From contig JAEESU010000006.1 of assembly GCA_016290095.1 (NCBI GenBank), forward strand, positions 1-64,000: a DNA stretch of 64,000 nucleotides. The letters run 5' to 3'. Both the position numbers and the translations under genes were made by a program. The DNA is from Clostridia bacterium (GTDB taxonomy: Bacteria > Bacillota > Clostridia > TANB77 > CAG-508). Shown in pieces: positions 57,268 to 64,000 of the stretch. The notes under the pieces were generated by a model, which saw only the letters and a program-made list of their open reading frames with translations, was not told the origin of the DNA and ran no database searches. The stretch's first letter is position 1; every line of letters begins with the position of its first letter.

Positions 57268-58626
57268 ATGGCATTTGAAGGCTTATCAGCAAGATTACAA
57301 GAAATAACAAGAAAACTTAGCGGAAAAGCAAGGATTAGTGAAGATGATCTAAAAGAAGTCTTAAGAGAAGTTAAACTTGCTTTGCTCGAAGCTGATGTTA
57401 ACTATAAAATAGTTAAAGATTTTGTTAAAGTAATAGAAGAAAAAGCCTTAGGTCAAGATGTTTTAAAATCACTAACGCCTGGACAACAAGTTGTTAAGAT
57501 TGTTAAAGATGAATTAGTAAGCTTACTTGGTGGAGAAGAAACAAAAATTAATTTTACTCCAAACCCACCTACAGTAATTATGCTAATTGGTTTAAATGGT
57601 GCTGGTAAAACAACAACAGCAGGAAAATTAGCAAATTTAATTAGAAAGCAAGGTAAGAAACCATTGTTAGTAGCATGTGATGTTTATAGACCAGCTGCTA
57701 TCAAACAATTACAAGTTGTTGGGAAACAATTAGATATACCTGTATATACAAATGAAAATACAAAAGATGTAAATCTAATTGCTAAACAAGCATATTCTCA
57801 AGCAATATCAAAATTAAATGATGTAATCATTTTAGATACAGCAGGACGTCTTCAAATTGATGAAGAATTAATGCAAGAATTAAAAGATCTAAAAGCTAGC
57901 ATAAAACCACATGAAATACTATTAGTAGTAGATTCAATGACAGGTCAAGATGCAGTTAATGTTGCAGATACATTTAATAAAGAAGTTGGAATAGATGGTA
58001 TAGTACTTACAAAATTAGATGGTGATACAAGAGGTGGTGCTGCATTATCTGTTAAAACTATTACAGGAAGACCAATTAAGTTTGCAGCAACTGGTGAAAA
58101 ATTAAGTGATATTGAAGTATTTCATCCAGAAAGAATGGCATCAAGAATTTTAGGTATGGGTGATGTACTTTCTATTATAGAAAAAGCAGAAGAAGCTTTT
58201 GATATGGAAGAGGCTGAAAAATTAGAAAAGAAATTAAAGAAACAAAACTTTGATTTAGAAGATTATTTAGCTCAATTAAGGCAAATGAAGAAGATGGGGT
58301 CTTTTTCATCAATCTTAAAAATGATACCAGGTTTTAATAAATTAAAAGATATTGAAATAGATGATAAAGAGTTTGTTAAAATAGAAGCAATTATTTGTTC
58401 TATGACAACAGAAGAAAGAAGGAATCCTAAATTACTAAATGGAAGCAGAAGATTAAGAATTGCAAAAGGAAGTGGAACAACAGTAGAACAAATAAACAAG
58501 TTTATGAAATCTTTTGAAATGACTCAGAAAATGATGAAAGATATGACATCAAATAAGGGCATGATGAAGAAAATGATGAAAAATATGAATATAGATGAAT
58601 CTAGTTTAAAAGATTTCAAGTTTTAA
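57268..58626 (+). CDS. ffh: Signal recognition particle protein Ffh
   Basis: Targets nascent membrane proteins to the translocase. N domain, G domain with LIGLNGAGKTTTAGKL, DTAGRLQIDEE and TKLDGDTRGG, and a Met-rich M domain at the C-terminus (MTQKMMKDMTSNKGMMKKMM). 452 residues. AGGAGGG precedes the ATG. Confidence 0.98.
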   Translation: MAFEGLSARLQEITRKLSGKARISEDDLKEVLREVKLALLEADVNYKIVKDFVKVIEEKALGQDVLKSLTPGQQVVKIVKDELVSLLGGEETKINFTPNPPTVIMLIGLNGAGKTTTAGKLANLIRKQGKKPLLVACDVYRPAAIKQLQVVGKQLDIPVYTNENTKDVNLIAKQAYSQAISKLNDVIILDTAGRLQIDEELMQELKDLKASIKPHEILLVVDSMTGQDAVNVADTFNKEVGIDGIVLTKLDGDTRGGAALSVKTITGRPIKFAATGEKLSDIEVFHPERMASRILGMGDVLSIIEKAEEAFDMEEAEKLEKKLKKQNFDLEDYLAQLRQMKKMGSFSSILKMIPGFNKLKDIEIDDKEFVKIEAIICSMTTEERRNPKLLNGSRRLRIAKGSGTTVEQINKFMKSFEMTQKMMKDMTSNKGMMKKMMKNMNIDESSLKDFKF

Positions 58627-58686
58627 GTTGTTATTAAATTTTTAAATTTTAATAAAATTTTTAAATAATTCAGGAGGTGAATTTAA

Positions 58687-58923
58687 ATGGTAAAAATAAG
58701 ATTGCAAAGAGTTGGAAAGAAAAAGAATCCTTTCTATCATGTAGTAGTAGCTGATTCTAGATCTCCAAGAGATGGTAAAATAGTTGAACAAATAGGAACA
58801 TATAATCCTATGACAGAACCTGCAACTATTGAACTAGACAAAGAGAAAGTTGAAAAATGGATCAAAAATGGTGCTAAACCAACAGACACAGTAAAAGCTT
58901 TAATTGAAAAAGCAGCTAAATAA
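58687..58923 (+). CDS. rpsP: Ribosomal protein S16
   Basis: [20 protein letters not shown], then [20 protein letters not shown]: unmistakable bS16. 78 residues, slightly short but normal for Bacillota. CAGGAGGTG precedes the ATG. The 60-base gap from ffh contains only A/T inverted repeats. Confidence 0.98.
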   Translation: MVKIRLQRVGKKKNPFYHVVVADSRSPRDGKIVEQIGTYNPMTEPATIELDKEKVEKWIKNGAKPTDTVKALIEKAAK

Positions 58924-58940
58924 GAGGGGTTTTAAAAATT

Positions 58941-59171
58941 ATGAAAGATATTCTTGAAGTAATAATTAAAAACTTAGTAGACAAACCAGAAGAAGTACAA
59001 GTAACTGAAAAAAATGATGAAAAAGGTGTTTGTTACGAAGTTAAAGTTTCCAAAGACGATATGGGAAAAGTAATTGGTAAACAAGGAAAAATGGCTAAAG
59101 CTATTAGATCAATAGTAAAAGCATTAGCTGCAAAAGAGCATAGAAGAGTTAGTGTTGAATTTATTGATTAG
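58941..59171 (+). CDS. khpA: KH-domain RNA-binding protein KhpA
   Basis: A single KH domain with the GKVIGKQGKMAKAIRSIV loop (GxxG). 76 residues. It usually pairs with KhpB/Jag in cell-shape and sRNA functions. Its place between rpsP and rimM is the conserved Bacillota order. Confidence 0.95.
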   Translation: MKDILEVIIKNLVDKPEEVQVTEKNDEKGVCYEVKVSKDDMGKVIGKQGKMAKAIRSIVKALAAKEHRRVSVEFID

Positions 59172-59179
59172 GTGAAAAT

Positions 59180-59683
59180 ATGAATAAATATTTAGAAATT
59201 GGTCAAATCGTAAATGTTAAAGGCTTAAAAGGTGAAGTAAAAGTAAATTCCTTTTCTGAAGATAGTCAAAGATTTGAAAAAATTAAAACTGTTTTTATTA
59301 AGAGAAAAGGTGAAATGAAAGAATACGAAATTGAATCTGTAGGATACAATAAAATTCAAGTTATTATTAAGTTTAGAGGCGTTGATTCAGTTGAAGAAGC
59401 AGAAAAATTAAGAAATGCTTTTATATTGATAGATAGAAATGTGCTTGGTGATCTTCCAGAAGGAAAGTATTATATAGCAGACTTAATAGGATTAGAAGTA
59501 TATACAGAATCAAATGAATATTTAGGAAAAGTAGATGATATCTACAACACTGGAGCAAATGACATTTATGTAATAAAAGATGATTTAGGAAAACAAAAAT
59601 TATTGCCTGGAATTAAAGAAGTTATTAAACAAATTGATTTAAATCAAGGCAAAATAATTGTTGATCTTATTGAAGGACTTTAA
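59180..59683 (+). CDS. rimM: 16S rRNA processing protein RimM
   Basis: Assembly factor of the 30S head. N-terminal IGQIVNVKGLKGEVKVNSFS and the PRC-barrel half with YYIADLIGLEVY and LPGIKEVIKQID. 167 residues. It ends one base before trmD. Confidence 0.96.
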   Translation: MNKYLEIGQIVNVKGLKGEVKVNSFSEDSQRFEKIKTVFIKRKGEMKEYEIESVGYNKIQVIIKFRGVDSVEEAEKLRNAFILIDRNVLGDLPEGKYYIADLIGLEVYTESNEYLGKVDDIYNTGANDIYVIKDDLGKQKLLPGIKEVIKQIDLNQGKIIVDLIEGL

Positions 59684-59684
59684 A

Positions 59685-60419
59685 ATGAAATTTGATGTAT
59701 TAACACTTTTCCCTGAGATGTTTGAACCTATAAAGGAAAGCATTATTGGAAGAGGAACTCAAAAAAAAATATTAGAAATTAATTTAATAAATATAAGAGA
59801 CTTTTCAAAAGATAAACATAAAAAAGTAGATGATACAGTTTATGGCGGAGGAGCAGGAATGTTAATTCGTCCAGATGTAGTTTATGATTCCTATAAATCT
59901 GTAAAAAAAGACAATTCTAAAGTAATTTATATGTCACCACAAGGAAAAACTTTAAACCAAGAAAAAGTTGTTGAGTTAGCTAAAGAAGAACATTTAATTA
60001 TACTTTGTGGACACTATGAAGGTATTGATCAAAGAGTTATTGACAAAATATCTCCAGAAGAAATATCAATAGGAGATTATGTATTAACAGGTGGTGAATT
60101 ACCAGCTATGGTGTTAATTGATAGTATTTCAAGATATGTTGATGGAGTACTTGCAGAAGAATCCATTTCAGAAGAAAGTTTTTCAAATGGGCTTTTAGAA
60201 TACCCACAATATACAAGACCAGTAGAATTTGAAGGGGTAGAAGTACCTGAAGTTTTACAATCAGGTCATCATGAAAATATTAGAAAGTGGAGATTAAAAG
60301 AATCTTTAAAAACAACTTTAAATAAAAGACCAGATCTTTTAAATAATATTAATTTAACTGATGAAGAAAGAAAAATATTAGAAGAGTTAAAAAATAAAAG
60401 CGAAAGCTATCCATTATAG
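59685..60419 (+). CDS. trmD: tRNA (guanine-37-N1)-methyltransferase TrmD
   Basis: A SPOUT methyltransferase protecting reading frame. [38 protein letters not shown] and [20 protein letters not shown] are all diagnostic. AAGGA inside rimM fits the ATG at 59685 (244 aa); a frame start at 59658 would overlap rimM needlessly. Confidence 0.97.
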   Translation: MKFDVLTLFPEMFEPIKESIIGRGTQKKILEINLINIRDFSKDKHKKVDDTVYGGGAGMLIRPDVVYDSYKSVKKDNSKVIYMSPQGKTLNQEKVVELAKEEHLIILCGHYEGIDQRVIDKISPEEISIGDYVLTGGELPAMVLIDSISRYVDGVLAEESISEESFSNGLLEYPQYTRPVEFEGVEVPEVLQSGHHENIRKWRLKESLKTTLNKRPDLLNNINLTDEERKILEELKNKSESYPL

Positions 60420-60436
60420 AAGAAGGAGGAAAGAAA

Positions 60437-61024
60437 ATGGATATTTTAAAATCAATTGAACATGAACAATTAAAAAATAAAATACCAGAATTACGTGTAG
60501 GTAATACTGTTAGAGTTCACGTAAGAATTAAAGAAGGAAACAAAGAGAGAATCCAAGTTTTCGAAGGAATTATAATTAAAAAACAAGGTGGAGGATTAAA
60601 CGCTACATTTACTGTAAGAAGAATCTCTTATGGTGTTGGTGTTGAAAAGACATTCTTAGTACATTCACCAATGGTTGAAAAAGTAGAAGTAGTAAGAGTT
60701 GGTAAAGCAAGAAGATCAAAACTATACTACTTAAGAGACAGAGTTGGTAAAGCTGCTAAAACTAAAGAGCAAGTTGGAGCAAGAATCGAAACAAAAGAAA
60801 TCGTTGTTAAAGAAGAAGTTGTTCCAGGTGAATCTGAAGCTGTTGAAGAAGTAACTGAAGAAGCAGTAGCTGAAGCAGTTGAAGTTGCAAAAGCTGAAGA
60901 AGCTGCAAAAGCAGCAGAAGAAGCAGCTAAAGCAGAAGAAACTTCTGAAGAGCAAGTTGCTACAGCTGAACCAGCAGTTGCTGAAGAACCAGCTAAAGAA
61001 GATAAAGACAAAAAAGAAGAATAA
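60437..61024 (+). CDS. rplS: Ribosomal protein L19 with long Ala/Glu tail
   Basis: Residues 1-115 are a normal bL19 ([45 protein letters not shown]). Family members usually stop here; this one continues for about 80 residues of Ala, Glu, Val and Lys with repeats such as [15 protein letters not shown], ending in KEDKDKKEE. The tail is strongly acidic and probably helical or disordered. The reading frame is continuous and has no sign of fusion to a second gene. AGGAGG precedes the ATG. Confidence 0.95.
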   Translation: MDILKSIEHEQLKNKIPELRVGNTVRVHVRIKEGNKERIQVFEGIIIKKQGGGLNATFTVRRISYGVGVEKTFLVHSPMVEKVEVVRVGKARRSKLYYLRDRVGKAAKTKEQVGARIETKEIVVKEEVVPGESEAVEEVTEEAVAEAVEVAKAEEAAKAAEEAAKAEETSEEQVATAEPAVAEEPAKEDKDKKEE

Positions 61025-61090
61025 TATCAATAAAAGGAAGTGTGCAGGTGGAGTGGTTTGTATCCATTAGGCACTAAGTTAGATGTTTTG

Positions 61091-61124
61091 AAGAGACTAT
61101 AAATTGAGTATAGTCTCTTTTTTT
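61091..61124 (+). terminator. Intrinsic terminator of the rplS operon
   Basis: AAGAGACTATA (61091-61101) pairs with TATAGTCTCTT (61109-61119), followed by seven T residues. The stretch 61025-61090 before it holds no supported gene. Confidence 0.9.
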
Positions 61125-61165
61125 ACTATATTGATAGTAAAAAACTAAAACCAAATCAAAATTTA

Positions 61166-61193
61166 TTGAATTTTTATGTGGAATTGATATAAT
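61166..61193 (+). promoter_or_regulatory. Probable promoter of the 61305 gene
   Basis: TTGAAT (61166-61171), 16-base spacer, TATAAT (61188-61193). A second TATAAT-like site near 61237 is possible. The resulting leader would be about 100 bases. Confidence 0.5.
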
Positions 61194-61304
61194 ATATGTG
61201 GAGAATATATAAATTATAATCCGAATTTAATAAAATGATATAATAAATGATTAAATATTAAATTAAAACATAGAACTATATAAAATAAGGGACAAAGAAA
61301 AAAT

Positions 61305-64000
61305 ATGAATGAGAACGATAAAAGTGAGAGCAATAATAGTGGATCTGAAGCTGTAAAAAAAGCTTCAGATAAAGCTAAAAAAGAAATTGAAAATCAACTA
61401 AAAAAGAGAGCAGGAAAAAGTGCGGCTGTAAAAGGAAAATTAGCAACTGCCATAGGCCCAGTTCTTTTTTGGACGGTTGTTATTATAGTAGCAATAATTA
61501 TTATAATAGGAATAATTATGTTTTTTTCAACTTTGCCAGGAATGGTAATGGAAAATCTTAAAGCAATTGGAAAAGCCATTGCTAAAGCATGGAATTCGTG
61601 GTGGGGAGCTGATGATACACAATATGTTGAAGATGAGCAGATATATGAAGCGTTAGATTACTTAGAAAAAATGGGATATGATTTAAAAGAATTTGGATTT
61701 TTAACAGAATATGTTGGAAATAGAGATGATGGAGTAGAAAGAGGAGAAAATGGTGAAATTATTAATGCCAAAAGTGATTTTATTAAAACATATCTTGCTT
61801 CAGATAATTATGTATATACTATAAAAAATCATAATCTTGTTACAGATAAAAAATGGAAAGCTTTTTGGCAACATGTTGTTAATTTTTTTGGAGGTTCTTT
61901 TGATGAAAAATTAACAAGAGGGTTAATTGCTATATATAACGAAGGTTCAAAAGGATTAGGAGATAGAGGAGATTTTTATACAGATACAAGTGCATTTAAT
62001 GGAGATGAAATAATACTAGATATTGCATCTCGAAAACTAAAACTAAGAAAAGGCAGAAAAAATCAAACTATGGAATATGACTTAGATGGATGGACAGGAA
62101 GATATGGTATGCCAATTGATTTCCTTATGTCTGTTCATTTTGCGACAATGATGCCAGATTTAGCATATGATATGGCTAATAATTTTGATACAGAAATAGT
62201 TTTAATATTACATAGTATTGATAAAGCAAAGGTATCAGCTGCTTTTTATAATGGAACTTCATATATTACATATGAAAATATGAAAGAAAAAGCATCGAAA
62301 TCAGGATGGTGGATTTTTAGAAATGATGATGATGTTACAAGAGAAGAAGCACAAACAGCTATGACGGAATATAATATACATAGTCCTGATGATTGTGAAA
62401 ATAATCCACAATGTAGTGAAGATTCAGAAAGAAAAGAGTGTTGTGGAAACTGTGAGGAATATGTTCAAAAAATATTAGATGAATTGAGAAAACCACATAA
62501 TGATGATTTTTCATATTATGTTCCATATATTGAAAGTGTAAAAAATCATTGGTATAGAAATGTATATTTTGCAATTAATGATAAGAATACAGCTGAATAT
62601 AGAGAAAATATTGGCAAAGATAAAATAGAATTTGTAAGATATGATGATGATTATGAGATTCTAATGAAAGAAAGATGGACATTATATGAAACTTATGAGA
62701 ATGGAGAATTTAAACTATATGCATTAAATTCAGAAGGACGATATGCAACAAATCCATCTGAAATAGAAAATTATTCAGAAGATAAATTTGAAAAAGAAGA
62801 AGAAACAGGATATTATTTGTTTAAAGGCTCTTTAGAAGAACAAGCAGAAGTTTTAAGAGGAGAAAACGAAAATGGATTCAGATATAATGTTTCTAAAATG
62901 GCCAAAACATTAAATACTTCTAATACAGATAAGCTAAAAGATTTTGGATGGACTGATGAGTATTCAGGGTTATGGACAGCGTATGAAGAAGAAGGAACAA
63001 GAACTACAAATTGGGAAAAAATCTATCCAGATTCTGATGATAGTGTAAAAAGTATGATATATACAAAAGTTACTTCTCCTGTGCAAATAATTCAAACAGG
63101 AGAAGGTCAAAGATCAGAGACTAATGCACAAATAAAGAAAATGTTTTTAAGTAATAAGTATTTTAGATATGATGGGACCAAGGGAAGAGCAGAATTAATT
63201 ACAAGAATGAGGTTAGAAAACGATATAGAATATGGACCTTTATCAGAAGAAGACTTAAGGAAAACTGTAATAGGAGAAGATGGAAAAACTTATACAGCTG
63301 ATAATCTTGCAGGACAAGTAATAATTAATCAAGATTCTTTAAATGTAATTGGTATGTTGGAAAATACACATACATTAGATTCTGATTACATCTATAGAGA
63401 TTTTAAAGAATTAATTGTTGAGTTAGGATATTTTACAAAAGAAGAATTAACAGATGAAACCCCTAGATTACTTGAATGGATAGTTCCTAATATTGCTTCT
63501 AGCGGATATCCTAATAGAACTATAGATAAAAGAGAAAATGAATACGGAACGGCAATTCACTCAAAAGGTGATATTGAAGTAAATAAGAAATATACATTAA
63601 CTGAATTGTTAAATATATTAGAAGAAAGTAAAAGTATTGATCCAGAAAATCCAATATTTGATGGAGAAGAAGACAAAACTTCCATAATAAATGTAAAAAA
63701 TACTCGTACAACACCAGTTGGAGCAAATCCAACACAATTGTTTGATACTACAAAAAAACCAGTAGTAGATGTAAATATATCAAATGAAGATGTTTTAAAA
63801 AAAGCTAAAGAACTATTTGATGGAATGATAAATGCACCTGGAGGAATTAGATTTGAGTATTGTGTTGGAAATAGACCAGAGAATTGTAAAGATTGTAGCG
63901 CTGCTTGCAAAACAGCGCGACAACACTCCACAAAGAATTCATGTAGTTGTACAACATTTCATTGTAATCACATAACTAATGATGGAAGAGGATGTGGCTA
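61305..64000 (+). CDS. Large membrane-anchored Cys-rich protein, 3' end outside window
   Basis: The frame is open from ATG 61305 through the window end (at least 898 codons). A charged, Lys/Ala-rich cytosolic N-terminus (about 1-50) is followed by one strong membrane helix (about 53-75) and a very large, presumably extracytoplasmic part. Distinct blocks are GMPIDFLMSVHFATMMPDLAY (near 270), a first Cys group (C364, C370, C379, C380, C383), NTHTLDSDYIYRDFKELIVE (near 690) and a second group of eight Cys between C853 and C897. The ribosome site is weak. I recall similar large proteins in uncultured Clostridia but no function. A wall hydrolase or secretion-system part is possible. Confidence 0.85.
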   Translation, partial: MNENDKSESNNSGSEAVKKASDKAKKEIENQLKKRAGKSAAVKGKLATAIGPVLFWTVVIIVAIIIIIGIIMFFSTLPGMVMENLKAIGKAIAKAWNSWWGADDTQYVEDEQIYEALDYLEKMGYDLKEFGFLTEYVGNRDDGVERGENGEIINAKSDFIKTYLASDNYVYTIKNHNLVTDKKWKAFWQHVVNFFGGSFDEKLTRGLIAIYNEGSKGLGDRGDFYTDTSAFNGDEIILDIASRKLKLRKGRKNQTMEYDLDGWTGRYGMPIDFLMSVHFATMMPDLAYDMANNFDTEIVLILHSIDKAKVSAAFYNGTSYITYENMKEKASKSGWWIFRNDDDVTREEAQTAMTEYNIHSPDDCENNPQCSEDSERKECCGNCEEYVQKILDELRKPHNDDFSYYVPYIESVKNHWYRNVYFAINDKNTAEYRENIGKDKIEFVRYDDDYEILMKERWTLYETYENGEFKLYALNSEGRYATNPSEIENYSEDKFEKEEETGYYLFKGSLEEQAEVLRGENENGFRYNVSKMAKTLNTSNTDKLKDFGWTDEYSGLWTAYEEEGTRTTNWEKIYPDSDDSVKSMIYTKVTSPVQIIQTGEGQRSETNAQIKKMFLSNKYFRYDGTKGRAELITRMRLENDIEYGPLSEEDLRKTVIGEDGKTYTADNLAGQVIINQDSLNVIGMLENTHTLDSDYIYRDFKELIVELGYFTKEELTDETPRLLEWIVPNIASSGYPNRTIDKRENEYGTAIHSKGDIEVNKKYTLTELLNILEESKSIDPENPIFDGEEDKTSIINVKNTRTTPVGANPTQLFDTTKKPVVDVNISNEDVLKKAKELFDGMINAPGGIRFEYCVGNRPENCKDCSAACKTARQHSTKNSCSCTTFHCNHITNDGRGCG

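Noticed and set aside
60727..61030. Long minus-strand frames (Ser/Ala-rich and Phe/Cys-rich) opposite rplS
   Set aside because: They are mirror effects of the repetitive Ala/Glu codons; no ribosome site and biased composition.
61040..61102. 20-codon GTG frame after rplS (MCRWSGLYPLG...)
   Set aside because: It runs into the rplS terminator stem, the start is uncertain and the product resembles nothing.
61025..61304. Possible structured RNA or riboswitch in the gap after rplS
   Set aside because: Apart from the terminator and a probable promoter I see no conserved aptamer-like core or paired elements.

Overview
The window is strongly AT-rich, with almost all genes on the + strand, tight operons, AGGAGG-type ribosome sites, frequent TTG/GTG starts and strong intrinsic terminators. 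Gene content (SepF, DivIVA, FtsK/SpoIIIE, YlxM-Ffh, KhpA, RadA, LepA, a CIRCE-controlled groESL, an endonuclease-type MutL) fits a chromosomal segment of a low-GC Bacillota, most likely an anaerobic and perhaps gut-associated member of Clostridia. The genus cannot be read from the sequence. No rRNA, tRNA, CRISPR array, transposase or phage gene was found.

Layout: 1-2.5 kb holds small hypothetical membrane proteins separated by five copies of a short palindromic repeat with TGTAGGGGTCGC / GGCGACCC arms. 2.6-7.6 kb has a cysteine desulfurase, a divergent NfeD-SPFH pair, a decayed GH18-like surface protein and MltG. 7.6-22.5 kb is the main accessory region, a surface-glycan cluster. It makes a CDP-3,6-dideoxyhexose intermediate (rfbF, rfbG, rfbH) and adds a KDPG-type aldolase, a thiamine-diphosphate enzyme of the acetolactate-synthase/YerE type, a HAD phosphatase, an FkbM methyltransferase, a frameshifted NAD-dependent epimerase, a DPM1/GtrB-type glycosyltransferase and three large membrane proteins. 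Two of these are paralogues flanking a membrane-anchored SUMF1/C-type-lectin-like protein. The most economical reading is synthesis of a two-carbon-branched deoxysugar and its transfer onto a surface polymer.

22.6-38.2 kb is housekeeping (lysS, site-2 protease, tsaD, lepA, rlmB, groESL, diacylglycerol-kinase-like). Set into it are a DUF1846 protein, a locus where a piece of the DUF1846 gene has been duplicated into a broken paralogue, and an overlooked 40-residue Cys-rich membrane peptide. 38.3-45.3 kb carries mutL-miaA, a HlyD-like protein, sepF-divIVA and rsmD. 45.4-56.8 kb carries ftsK, an unknown conserved coiled-coil protein, a beta-CASP nuclease-like protein, a GH15 enzyme, radA, a degenerate cyclophilin and a second SUMF1-like protein. 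56.9-61.0 kb is the classic ylxM-ffh-rpsP-khpA-rimM-trmD-rplS operon. The window ends inside a large membrane-anchored Cys-rich protein of unknown function.

Points for follow-up: the branched-sugar cluster, the arginine-pentapeptide tail on RlmB, the Ala/Glu tail on ribosomal protein L19, the symmetrically altered CIRCE operator, the promoter-hairpin leader near position 440, and the Cys-rich protein at the right edge.
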